Shown one piece after another: positions 49,114-61,420 of a stretch of 64,000 nucleotides of DNA. Within the stretch, counting starts at the first letter, position 1. Each line of letters opens with the position of its first letter. Origin of the DNA: Toxoplasma gondii ME49 (lineage: Eukaryota; Apicomplexa; Conoidasida; Eucoccidiorida; Sarcocystidae). The notes below the pieces were generated by a model that saw only the letters and a program-made list of their open reading frames with translations, was not told where the DNA came from and searched no databases. Made by a program: the position numbers and the translations under genes. Location: NCBI RefSeq assembly GCF_000006565.2, contig NC_031480.1, positions 2,299,975 to 2,363,974 on the forward strand. Direction: 5' to 3'.

Positions 49114-52007
49114 ATAATTCTACGATGGTCACGCTTGTTCTCGATCAAGCCCTGCAACTTACCTTCACTCAAGAAGTCCGCTTAGCTGCTGTCCACAAAG
49201 TAGAGAAAAGAGTGATAGAGCAGAGTAAGGGATTACCTTTCCTAATGAGCTGAAACCGCTTAGACGGGTCTATCCACGTGATCGATTCTCACATCCGCCT
49301 ACGAGGTAGCGCAGTGCACGGATCACTGCCACGCTTCATCCGACATGTGTTGTTGAGTCGTGCTTTCACATGGGGATGCGGTGGAGTGCTGTCTGTACAT
49401 TTGCTCTCAGCTTGCGGTCAGGCGGCGCTGCATCAGCGCGATTTCCATCAAGGTGCATAGGCCTCTACCACAGCAACTGTCCTGAAGCAAACTGGAAACT
49501 GTGCTTCTCGTCTGACGCTCAATTTGTCTCGTACGATGCTGCTTCGTTAAATTACCAGACGGGCGTAAGCAACGTCATCAGTTGGCGTGCCTTGTCTCTT
49601 GCAAAGAATCATGCGCTTCAACGGTGTATCGGTGATTCTGCTGAGGGTCATGCCGTCTTCCCGCGTCGAATGCTGGGATTATCTGTTTTTGTGGTTGGAT
49701 TGTCCTCTCTTTTTGTATGGCCATAGCGCAGTGCTGCTGGACTCACCCTGAACGTTTCCAGTGGTGGTACTTGCTTTCTGTGTGCCAAGTTACTTTGCCA
49801 TAGGTTCTTGACCATTTGCTATTGTGTATTATGAAGGTTAAACTGAGTTGTACTTCTGCGGTATGAATTTCTGCTGACAAGCGACTTGCTCATTGTTGTC
49901 CTCCAACCACAGACTCACCACTCGAGCACGCAGGCAAACGCAGGAAGACTCCCGCACCAACGAAGGTTCGAGACGAGACACGCCCGGCTGTGGGGCCCAC
50001 TTATGGGGAGCGGCGGCTGAGGAAAGTAAGCAGTTGCTACATGCAGTAATATGGTGGTAGTTAGGAAGTCAACACTGTCGACGGAACAGTTGTATGTGTG
50101 CACGTTGATTTGAGCGGCAGCACTCCGTCGCGGTCCTGACGTAGTACGCTTTCACCCGCAGCTGTTGTCGCGTCGCAGCAGCGAATGTTTGAGACTAAAC
50201 AGCCGAAGCATATCACAACCTTAAATTCTCGGGGGCTGAAAATGCTGAGGCTTACGCTGGATGTGGGTGTGGTGGCCCCAACATTTCGTTTGATACAACT
50301 CACGAAAGAAGGCTTCATGCAGCTTGCCTTCTCGGTAACACATGGAACGGACGTAGACGTCATTGACAAGCTTCGCAGCACACTTGATTATCTGCACTAT
50401 CACCGCAGCAACACAAGCTCTACTTTCTACGATACGCGTTGCAAGTTGGAACAAGCATGTGATACTTGCCAAATAGTTTTTACCGTGGCGAGTGACCTCC
50501 TCAATCTACTGGTGTCCTGTCGGGGAGACACGATACTATCGAATCCCCACGCGCTGAACATGCTCATGTGGCCAGCAGTGATGGATTAGGTTTTCGTTGT
50601 AGCATGAAAAAACCTCCCCCTTGTAAGCTCAATCACAACAAGCAATCAAAGCGGCGACACTTAGTAAGACATCAAGAAACTGTGCTCCGCACTAGTGTAG
50701 AACCCAGTGAGTCTTTCTCTAACCAAGACTTAGATTGAATTGCATTCTTATTATGAACCTGATCTCACAAAACGTGGACATTCGGACACGGTGCTGCTTC
50801 ACCGTCCCTTCGCTTTATCACAGCGTCCAACCGGTACGATCCTCAAGGGCCACACCGCCTCCATGTGTTGATCCCTTCAAACAATTTGCCTCCCCCCTAA
50901 TTTCGGGTACTCCAAGGAGGCCGTTCACTGCTTTTCCTGATCAGGAAAATAAAAGTTGGCAGCAGGGTGTTTCTGCTCTTGTTATCTCTAATCTCACCTA
51001 TGTTCCTCTCACTTCCCACTGAAATTAACCGACTCGACCGCAGCGGATCAAGTGATCCGGTGGTGCCACCTCCGGAGCTGCTTTACCAGTTTGGCAGGGA
51101 GATCTTACAGTTTCCTAGGGGACTGCACGGTTGTACGACACACTAGCCTGGACCGCTTGTCGGTCCTTTATCCGGGCACCAAGTACCTGGGATCGTTTAC
51201 TGGTCCATTGGTAAGCCAAATGATTCCGGTGACCAGCAGTTTGACAGCGGTGCGTGAACGAGTGTATATCATGAGGGTGTCCTGGCTTCAACAATTACTG
51301 GTTTCCATGTATCGGGTCGCATATTTTCCGCCGTGCTAACGTCAAAATCAATCGAACCGTACAGGCGTTGGAGGCAGCTGCCACCCAGTTGCAGCTTCCA
51401 CGGGTGCGTCGCTGGCCTTTTCTGGTTCTGTTCTCATTTTTTTACGTCGCGGTAGCGACCGGCCGCAAACAGTCGATGAGTTTTCCATGACGTTCTGTGG
51501 TTCCTAGTTGTTTTAGGACCACAGGTCCGATAGACTGGATACGCAAAAAGAAGTAGCTTGTTGATGCTTCTCTCGCGACAACCGAGACCTTGACCGCACT
51601 GGTTTTAGTGAATGAGCGTGAAAGTGACTCACACGAGTGTTGTCTTGACTTTTGGTCCTCGGTGGCGAACCACTTGGTGATGACTCCAACGCGAAGCTAA
51701 TACGAGCTGTGCATAACTTTGTTCTGGCTGTGTCACCCGGTGACGACTAGGGATTTTAGTAGTTTTCTAACTGATTTCACGTTCTTTTCCAGTCCGTGCT
51801 CCCCGTCCCCGTGTAACCATTGTGGAACTTCAGCTTGTGAACACGCGAAAGTTCGTGCGAATGCCGATTTAAAGGGAAGAAATTGGCTTCGATAACGCCC
51901 CGCAGCGTCTGGCGTGTCAGAAGTCGGTCGTGGCGATCCGTGGGCGTACTCGCTCTTCCACGGCTCAGAAAAGACTTCTTTCCGCTGTGATTTCCGTGTA
52001 GATCATC
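49114..52007. other. Unresolved region with possible coding fragments
   Basis: About 2.9 kb between two plus-strand genes. A plus-strand open frame at 50185-50589 is listed separately. At 51039-51209 and from 51371, exon-like pieces have plausible borders (acceptor ACCGCAG, donor TTG|GTAAGC, acceptor GTACAG) and can join in phase. They could be upstream exons of the next gene, a separate small gene, or noncoding. The first piece also reads in another frame as PPPELLYQFGREILQFPRGL. No family was recognised. Confidence 0.3.
50185..50589 (+). CDS. Possible small protein or first exon, unidentified
   Basis: ATG-initiated 134-codon frame with protein-like composition: THGTDVDVIDKLRSTLDYL and CQIVFTVASDLLNLL suggest amphipathic helices. 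No splice donor, domain or signal sequence supports it clearly. It may be an independent short protein, a 5' exon of the 2525-aa gene downstream, or chance. Confidence 0.25.
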   Translation: MFETKQPKHITTLNSRGLKMLRLTLDVGVVAPTFRLIQLTKEGFMQLAFSVTHGTDVDVIDKLRSTLDYLHYHRSNTSSTFYDTRCKLEQACDTCQIVFTVASDLLNLLVSCRGDTILSNPHALNMLMWPAVMD

Positions 52008-55000
52008 ATGGTGGACAGGATTCTCCGCACACACTGGCGTCCTCTGCGTGTTTCGCCAAGCCGACCTTCAATGGCGCGCGATGGCAAAAACATCGATGCT
52101 GGCTCGCCAGAGGGTCGGCCTGCAGCCGACTCCACAGCCTTAACACCGTGGTGTGCCGGTGACTGTTTTCCACCCTTCCCGGATGATATCTTAGGCTGGC
52201 TTCGGTTCGCCAACTCGTCCCAACTCCATTCCCACCTGTACCAGATGTGTCTGCTACGGCTTGCGTTCCTTTGCCAAACACTACTTGTACTGGGTCTCAC
52301 TTACTGCTCTGTACAAGTCAGCAAAGGTGTTCTACTCCTGTTTCTGTTCACGGTGCTGATTTGGTTTGCTGTAGAGGGAGGGCTGCATCTGGCACAGTCT
52401 GCTTTTTCCTGGGGAGGGACCGGCCGCCGAAGGCGCCAGCATGTTAAGGACGTCAGTATTCAGCCATGCATGACACTCGCTCTGCTGTGCGAGCTGATTA
52501 CTCCTCAAGTAGCAGTCTGGTAAGCTGTGGAGTTGATTCCTGGAGAGCGTCTGATACGGCCGGAGGCTGCCAACCAGCGATGGCGCTTTATCGCACCAGG
52601 GAATGTTTCATAATAGCAGGAGTCTTTCTCATGTCGTGATCGCGAAGCCCATGGCGGCGCCTTAGCTGGACCGGTACACTTGGGTACATACGATGATTTC
52701 ACTAATGAGGCACGGCCAGGTTGAAAGCATGTCGAATTGTCCGAGTTGATGGTCGAAATGGAGGCGATGCTCAAGATTAAAACTTGCACGAATGTCGCTT
52801 CGCTGCTCAGGGTACTGGACTTGCCAGCAAAAACCGTCTTGACGACCCGCCTTCTTTCATCCTCGATTTGCCGAATCCTGTCTTTCTGCGCGAGATTGTC
52901 TGTAAGTGGGAAAAACATACCAAACGTTGACCTGCTTGCGCAGAGGTTTTTCCGGTTGCCAAATTGACTAACTCCGACAACTTTGAATAGAACTAAACCA
53001 GAATCCACGGTTTCTTCACACTTTTCATGGAGTCACCCGGTGGTGACTTCTAAGCGTCACAAACATCTGACCCGTGGATGTCTTGCGTATCTTGCTTTGT
53101 GTGTATTTGCAGCCTGCGGACTTGTTCGTAGTATCGTCTGTGGACGTAGGCCTTAGCATAGGTGCTGTAACTTCTTTGAGACGATGGGCCAACAACTCAG
53201 AGGATGTGGCACTTGTGGCGGCTGCTTCAGCAGCCCTCCTGTTTTCTGGGCTCACAACCGGTCTGTCGAGTCCTGGCACACCAGGGCGAACAACCGGATC
53301 AGTCTTCCCTTTTTCAGGAGTGCTATCCCGATGGACTGAAGAGGATAGTCAGCAGGAGAATCCTCGATGCAACGAAAACATTCCTGAACACCATGGCCAC
53401 GCTGCAAAGACAGGCGTAGCTGGACCTGGGTACAGAAGTGTATTTTATCTGGAAGAGCGAAAACGTGTTCCTCATGTTGTGAGCCAAGACGAGAAGAACC
53501 AGAATTTCCAAGCTGAAAACCGTTTTCGTGTGACGTCGGTGGGCCAGAGCGGAGCTGGAAGTGGACATCCGTTTTTCACTCGAGTTGGTTTTGGCGCCGA
53601 CTCGGAAATGTCTTCTCATACGACAACAACACTGTTTGCTTCCCACCCGCGGGTACTGGCTCCGATGTTACAGCCGTCGATGCTGACACCGAGTGGGCTG
53701 CTCTCCGGCCACCTAGATCCATGTCCCTCTCACTCAACAGCGTCTCCAGGAGGAACCGGTAACAACAATGTTTCGCGTGTCGGTCACTGGCCACTAAGGA
53801 AAAAAGCCGTCGCGTCGGTGCACAATGTGGAGTTCTATGAAACACCTTCATGCCCGTCGTCGTGTTTGACAGGACCAGTGCAGAAGCATCCTATATGGGA
53901 CTTGTGGTCAAACACGTACCACGTTAACACACATGAAGCCGAACCAAGGAGTGCAACCGACGTTGCAGGGTAAGTCTGTCAGACACCTGGTGGTAACAGG
54001 ATTGGCAGCAATGCCGTTAATGGTCTGCGTGGTTTGTCCTTGCTTCTGATAGATGCTACACCAGCCACATCAGCAACGCTGCTTGTCCGCCGCAGTGATT
54101 CTGTTTGGTGACCGGCTGCTGCCGCTGTAGGCGTGCCATGTCTTCAGGGAAGCTGAGGTAGAGGGCTTGGGGCTACGGCAAGCAGCTGAAAGACCCCGCG
54201 AGATACAACCAAACTGACCGATATCCGCATTTTAACTGTTGGGGGAGAGGCTCACCTACGTTATGGCAAAATTAGGATGAAATAACATGTTGCCGATAGC
54301 GCTGCCTGGTAGTGCTTGGTGGCGTGGGACAGCAACAGAGGGCACTGTTCTTGAAAGAGGTCCCTATTCGTTCATAATCTGCGTTTTGTGTGGTGTGGGC
54401 CCGCGTCATTTTTTTTCTGCGCAGGCTGGTTCTGCGAGCGTCGGACATCCTGATCCTTTCTTCTCTTGAGCGATGTGGACACACAATTCAAATGCTCACT
54501 ACGCATTCAGTTCCGAAGTTCCAAGAAAGCGGAGGCGACTCTGTGTCCGAGGTAGATTGCCGTCTCCTGAACGAAGTTGTGCTTGTTGAGTGCCACCACG
54601 TGGTGGACGAACTCGAGCTAATCCACAAAAACCTTGTTGGAATACTTCGTCTCTTAGGCCGATGCAGCCCAGGTTGTTTTGTCTCGTCCGCAACGGTATC
54701 AAATTACCCATCGACGGACGAGGTGAACCCTCCCATATCAAAGCAGCCGAATTCCGATCTTTGGGAACGTTGTCACGGCGGCTGTCCGTCAAAATCGAGT
54801 CGGCGTGCTGTCGGGAACATTCAAGCGACTTGCCCGGCCTGTGGTTCATCAGATTTGTTACAGTGCGTTTGCATTGCCATCGACCAACCGCGCCCGTTTG
54901 AGCTATACCATTGTATGGACCTTCTCAAACGAGGAGCGGCCGTCGTCGCTCAGGCAACAAGCGTGAAAGTGCGAGTGGCCATCGCTGATGACGTGGACAG

Positions 55001-58000
55001 CCTCACGTCTGTCCGCTACGGAGATTGCTTTGGAGTTCCCAAGACAGAAGCTGTCAACATCAGGGACGAGCTGGGTCATGCGCAACGACTGACTGTAGAG
55101 CTTCACTCGTACCAAGGGCGGATGCGTCAGTCCGGAGAATTTCCAGAGGATCCAATTGCAGGAGGTGTAACGAGGGGAACCGTGACACACGGTGTCTCTG
55201 AACGAGCGGCCTCATCTTGCGAAGGCGACGTGAACGATCTTTGCCGCAATGTTAGAAATATGGGGAGACAGAAGGAACTTTGGTTGGAGGGACACGAGAA
55301 GGAGCTTCTTGTTGTTTTACAGTCTTTAATTGCGGCAGTGTCAGCAGCAGCATCTCCTGGAGACGAAGTAACTCTCTCAGTTCGCGTGGATACGGAGACA
55401 TCTCCGGGGTGCCTAGAACATGCGGACTTTTGTTCTGCCGACCCTGCGACAGGGTTTAGGCACTTGGAGACAGACAGAGGGGACGAGGACGCGTTGCCAT
55501 GTGAATCAGAATTTGACTCCTCAAAGGGTAGAGCAACCCGAAGCACAAGCCCGTTTTTCGTCACTTGGGAACAGCAGATGGAGTCAGCTTGGCATGCATT
55601 CTGTTTCGAAGTTACTCTCTTGACTAGTAGAGGCATTTCTCTCGAAAAACCAGGTATGGATTTTAAACCGGCTAGATCTCATGATACACGAAGAAAGCTT
55701 GGGTAATCGCAACCACAGATCTAGGGCCAGTTAAGGTGTGTCAAGGGTAAATTCACAAGCTGTATAGATGGAAGAGATGCTGAAGTCAGAAAACTTGGCG
55801 ACATCTCAGCAAAACTACAGGAATTACCGCTGTATACGGGGAATGGCCATACCGTTTCAGATTCACAGACAACGTGTATGTACTGTATAGTGATGGTTTG
55901 TAATACACGGTTCAGAGCAAACAGTGTGGACTCGGGGTAGCGACGAGCGGATTCGGTACTTTCCCTTTCCCACCACCCCTCCGCTTTTAGTTTGATTCGC
56001 TGAACGCTGTTTACCCCTTCAATTCTCAGGTGTTTCGGCTGAGGCGGAAATCGACATGCACCAGATGACACCTCACCTCCTGGCGGCATTCATCCGAGAA
56101 TGCCTTGACTTACCCCGATGCGTGTATGCGCCTCATTCTTACGAACGGGACAATTATACTAGCACACAGCAGGTGCCACGTGCCGGTATCAGAGGGTATC
56201 GGGGAGCAACGACAAATGACGGCACATGCAGAGGTGTTCAGCACGGCGTGGACAGCATGCTTGGAGCAGAGCATGAACATTCGGGTCGTCGAAGCGAGAG
56301 GATGATGGTGGATGAACTGGAATCCACGAGGGCATCATGTAACGGTGTCGCTCGTTGCCCTGTGACGGGGGGTAGGTCGCAGTCCCCGTCCGACGGATGG
56401 GCCGCTGACAAGCCTGCGGTACCGCATGATAAGCTGAATGCTCTTTCATCTGTATTACGCTTCTGCCAGGCGGTCATTGAGAGACGATTCGGAGGTCGTT
56501 TAGGTAGGCGTTTCACTATGCGATGTCCGTAGCTGCTGATGAGACTATCCGTATGGTAGCAGAGATTGTGCAGAGGGAAGACGCAGCTAGGTTCACTCGG
56601 TCGATGCGCTGACAGGGAACAGGAAGTACATACACGAAGGTGAAAGGGTTTCAGTTAATTCCGTTTTATCTGAGAGAGCGTCTTCACTGATACACAATGG
56701 TTAATGTCGTCTTTCATTGGCAGGCACATCTCGCGTCAATACTTCAGCGGATTTTCAGAAAACGAGGATACCGCGAGAGATAGCACGCGACACTGTAAAC
56801 AAAACCGTTGAGGAGCGGAGATCTGAGTCTTATTCGCAAGAGTTGACGAATCTTTTAGCGAGACGAAGGGAGTCTACAGGGGAAGCAAGCAGTCGTGCGG
56901 ATAAAGGGTTGCGGTTGGCTCAGGTGCCGTCTCAAGATGGCTTTTCTGTTTTCTTCACTTTACCTCTTCGCCGGTGCCCGCTACCCCCTGGTGCTTCCAA
57001 CACCTGTGACCGCCTTCGGTTTGTTGAAACAGGGTATGGGAAAATCCCGGGTCATGAGGCGAGTCTAGCCGGAGGGGATCATAGAAGGCACGCGGATGTG
57101 GGAGTCACTCCAATTTGTGCAGGAAGTCCGGGGCGGGGCCACTTGTGCCAGCCCAGGCGATCAGGCACAGAGAAGCATATGCAGTTCTCTGAGGCAGGAG
57201 TCACACACCAGCCAGGGAGTCGGAGTGACGGGAATACGGAAATGCGCTCCTTGAGCTCGGGAGCAAGAATTGGAAACTCTGCGGGCCTCTGGAGTTTAGA
57301 CGACTCTCCGGCTACGGCCCGCTCACTTTCGGTGCCACAAGCCTCGGGATGTAGAGCAGCGGCACATCCGACAGTCTTCCCGGAAAAGAGGAATGCTGCG
57401 CATTCTTTGCACACAGCGGAAACAGTCGAGCGGATAGGATGCAAGATGAAAACAAGAAGCTTGACACGGGACACGAGGAGACAACAGGGGAGTGGAGGGC
57501 CTCTAGAGGAGTTAGAAGGAAAGGAGCACAATGTGCAACAGGCGGTTCGCGACCATGGACCGGTTCGACAGCTGTTGAAGATACGAGAACAGAAGACGTT
57601 CGAGGATGGTGAGGCGAACAACCGATTCAGAAGTGGCTTGTTGCGAGGAAACGAGGAAGGCGAGTTCCCTGGTCGTGGACCAGCAGAAGGCAACACTCCC
57701 ACTGGGAGCACGTGGAACACTAGCAAGTGCACCGCTACACGGGAATGTCTTCTCGACTTTGCTCTTCGGCATACGTCGAAGAAGCGTCCCAAGTACGGGT
57801 GTCTCCAAGATTCCGATAAGACCAGCAGCAGCACTGACGAATTTCCAACACGCTCCCGTGTATTGTTACCGTTCGGTGATGTGCCCTCTTTGATTCCATT
57901 TGTTTCTTCAGAACCTGCTCTGGTCGCCGAGATGAAACCGAAAGAGGATGCTGGGAATAATATAAACGTGCAATCGACTCAAACGCCGGTGTCATGTCAT

Positions 58001-61000
58001 CGTCCCCAGCGAGACTGGCCGCCGACCGCCGCCAGCTTGTCGTCCCATCAAACGGCGACGAAGTGTCAGGTGCTCAATCCAGACACGCCGACAGTGGACG
58101 TGAGCATTCCGTGGGGGGTTCCTGGAACATATGGAGTGCTGAAAGCGAGCTCTCGAACAAGTGACAGATCAACGGAGGAATGCACTCGGAACGGGGAAGG
58201 CAAAGGTAGCTCCGATGCTCGAGTGGATGCTGGTAAACCTACTGGCTGCGCAAGTGGTAGCCATGCATGTTTGCAAATGAGAGATGTGAAGCACATTCGA
58301 AATGATCAAGGTGAAGGCGCTCTTCACACGCCTTCAGTCGCCTGTTGGGTTTGCAAAATGTCTCCGAAGGCCAGAGAGAGAGCACTGCGCCATAATCACT
58401 TCCCTCCTTTCTCGTCCAGTGCTGATGAATCAGCATTTTCAGCAGCTGCTGATGCGCTTTTTGACGAGAGCGTGCGTATTGATCAGGAACATAAGCATAA
58501 TGCAAAGCTGCTCTCTCCGGACAGCGCTGTATCCGAAAATAGAGTTGAAGGCCTGTCGAGACAATCAAAAGGGCCATCGATGCTCGGGGGCGCTCTGTCA
58601 CACTCCGTGGCGGAGAAGCGCGAGATGACGAAAAACGAACAGCAAAGAGAAGAGAATGTAGGGGGACGAAAAAATGCACACATTGATAGGGAGACTAGCA
58701 TCAGATTTCGAGTAGTACAGCCAGTTTTGTCCGGGGAACTGAACACCACAAACACTGTCGGGCTGACAGGACCCCCCTCGCCTAGGCGGACATCGGGCTC
58801 CGGTCACTGCACTTCTGCGAGACGAAAGTCGAGCAACAGCTTAGATATTCCTTTGTGTTCCCCTATGGTAGCCGGAAAACCGCGTATGGGAATTCTGGGA
58901 GAGGAACGTGAGCCGTGGTGTTTTCCCGCTGGATCGCACAGAGACCTGCGACCGTGTTCAGAGGCTGCTTTTGCGTTCCAGTCCGCAGTGGATCCTCTTG
59001 ACTCTAACTATGAGTCCGAGGAAGCGTGTGAGCTGCGACAGCCAGGAAAAGGACTTCGGCAACACGGTAGAACATACCAGATGGAAAAGAGAGGCGAAGG
59101 TGACCAGAAGAAGCGCGAGTCAGAAAAAGTCGTCGAAACAGGTTTGGAGCGTCAAAGCAACGCACAGAAACAGCTAGACCCTGTTCCCCAGACAGAGGAG
59201 ACTGCAGCCACCGGTGACTCTCCTGCAGGAATAGACGCCATCAGGATAGGACTTCAGCAGTGTCTGGATCTACAGCGTAAGAAACATGGCGTGGGCACGT
59301 CAGCGAACCCCACTCATCGTCTTGTTGGCCACACATTGCCGGCCCAAGGAACCGAGGCATTCCTGGACGGCACGCTTAGTGACCAGTCAGTCAACCGTCG
59401 CACTGAAGAGCAACAAACCCCAGGAAACTCGTTTTCTTATGTTCCTCTGTTGGAACACGCAAATGCGAAATCGAATTCCCTTCATGATGAACCTTTAGCG
59501 GGTGGTGTGGAGACTCTCTGGTCTGGCTCGTCCGGAGACAGGCCAGCAACTGATCATGCGCCTCTATATGGGACAGTCCGCTCTCTTCTCTCATCCGGTA
59601 AGTCTGCGGATAAGCCGAAGTACACCAAATCGATTTACGACGAGGGTTGTGAGCATAAAGGTAACTGGTGTCAAGACCTTAGTGACGTTATTGATGTTTA
59701 TGTATTGGGAAGCCCGCACCAAGAGGTAGCGAATGGTACCTTTTCAGAAGCTGAGATAGAAGAACTAGGGAAAGAGTGAGGGTCGTTAGACGACGTGGAC
59801 GATGCTTCCGGTATAGAAGGAGTGCCACACATACCCGAATGAAAGAAACACGTTTTCCCGTTTGATGATGATTGTGCAGATAGAGGGAAGCAGACGACGA
59901 GTCGAAGAGGAGAGGGATACGAGGAAGAGGTTTCAACGCATCGTGAACGCATTAAGATGAACATGCAGAGTGCTGCAACTGCCCGCGGCCAGCAAGAACG
60001 GAGGCATTCGTGTCCCACAGAGCCTCTTCTCGGACCTGCTTGTACACACATGGATCATGCGTCGTCTTTACAAGTGATTCAAGACGAGAGTGCGGGTGAT
60101 TGTGGATCTCGGGACGGTTTTGCCGGAATACTGTTGATGCCTCTCTCTTCCCACGTCTACGCGATCCCGTCGCGGATTGCCTTGAAGAGACAGGGTGAGA
60201 CGGGAGAGAAGGGAACACTTTGGGTAGATTCGCAGGAGCAGGGTGATGTTCGTCTGCGTGACAACGACGGTGCTGATGGGAATAAGGAGGCGATCCGCTT
60301 CCGGACAATTCACTCTTCCACGAGGACGCCCCCCCCTTGCCCTGTTCAGCGGGTGGCCCCGAACGAGGCTGAGGAAAGAAAGGAGACAGCGACACACTCC
60401 GTCTTCATCGACACGATCGAAGGCCTAGGTGAAGAGGACCAGCAGGAACGAAGGTGGATACAGCTCCAGCAGGAGGAGCAGCAGTTGCGTATGCAGCTGA
60501 AAAGAACGACGGGGTTGCTAGAGTCTCTCGCTGCCCGTCGAAAGAAGACCTATCACAATGTGCCGGCTGCAGATAACGAGAGACCACCCACAGTGCCTTC
60601 CTTCGTGAAGACAGCAGACGTGGAATCGAATGCCAACATGGGGGGAAGCAATCAGGACGGGCGAACACGCGGGGGAAAAAATGACGCTCGTCAAAGCGAA
60701 GACACATGCCAGAAAGAGCACGAGGCACCCTTCATCCTGACACGTTCTCTAGATGCAGAAGGCCACGACAAGGTTGTGCTCGCAGCCTCACGAGGTTGGT
60801 CACCGTCTTGCTTATCTGCCGGCAAAATCCTCTCATCGTCTTCCCCTCGAGAGGCTCCGTTGTCTTCATCTAACAATGAGGCATTCACTTGGAATCGAGC
60901 CCGTTACCAAGGTTTCTCTGGTGCAGAAGAGGAATTGTTCCCGTCGGCTCGCGCGGAAATCCCAGGGGGGAAGACATTCACGAGCCCGCCCGTCGTCTGG

Positions 61001-61420
61001 GGGCGGCAAGGAGCGATAGGCGCTAATGGGACGCCTATGATTGTGCCTAGGAAGCTTCGTGAAACTACTTACGAGAACGATCAGTGTCGCACGAATGACG
61101 CTTGTGGCTTTGCCAGAGGAAAGCATCAGACTTGGCTAAGCATCTATGGTACACCCCTAACGGCGGTAAGAACTGTAAGCTCAGGGTCACAAGGGTCCGA
61201 GAAGAGGCAGTCGGGAACTCTGATGAGCACGCTACAGCGCAAGGATCGGGACTCAGGCGGTTGTGAACAGGTCGGTCTCAAAAATAGGAAAGGATGCTCG
61301 TTGGGATTTAGCACAGCACATATACCGATGGGCTTCCATGGAACTCCAATGACGGAGCCTCGAATTGTCAGGCCGAGAGGTTCACCAGAACACTCGAACG
61401 AGAACGGGAGACGACAGTGA
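52008..61420 (+). CDS. Unrecognised 2525-aa protein with N-terminal membrane segments and C-terminal GTP-[ML] repeats, 7 exons
   Basis: Exons 52008-52519, 52811-52901, 53113-53969, 54425-55653, 56030-56503, 56724-59597 and 59880-61420 have GT-AG borders and agree in phase throughout. The ATG at 52008 may be replaced by 52071. Near residues 75-130 are two hydrophobic segments (LRLAFLCQTLLVLGLTY and VLLLFLFTVLIWFA). A weaker hydrophobic stretch around residue 230 (DVALVAAASAALLFSGL) may be a third. Exon 4 has helical Leu-rich parts (VVDELELIHKNLVGILRLLG) and a small Cys cluster (CPACGSSDLLQCVC). Exon 6 is long, polar and low-complexity. Exon 7 has a Gln-rich coiled coil (about 2193-2235) and three GTP-[ML] motifs. 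I do not recognise the family; a membrane-anchored structural or scaffold protein is only a guess. The first exon may not be the true first, since exon-like pieces lie upstream. Confidence 0.6.
61022..61372 (+). repeat. Three copies of a GTP-[ML] protein motif
   Basis: Codons for GTPMIVPRKLR (from 61028), GTPLTAVRTV (from 61148) and GTPMTEPRIVR (from 61340), at residues 2396, 2436 and 2500 of the predicted protein. Consensus G-T-P-[ML]-[IT]-x-[PV]-R-x-[LV]. Conservation is at protein level while the DNA differs between copies, which suggests selection rather than recent duplication. Confidence 0.6.

Noticed and set aside
49370..49726. 118-codon plus-strand open frame after the RNase P-like gene
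   Set aside because: No splice signals or recognisable composition; more likely 3' UTR.
57079..57834. 251-codon minus-strand open frame inside exon 6 of the 2525-aa gene
   Set aside because: Antisense to a long coding exon with consistent phases; Cys/Ser/Pro-rich composition typical of a shadow frame.
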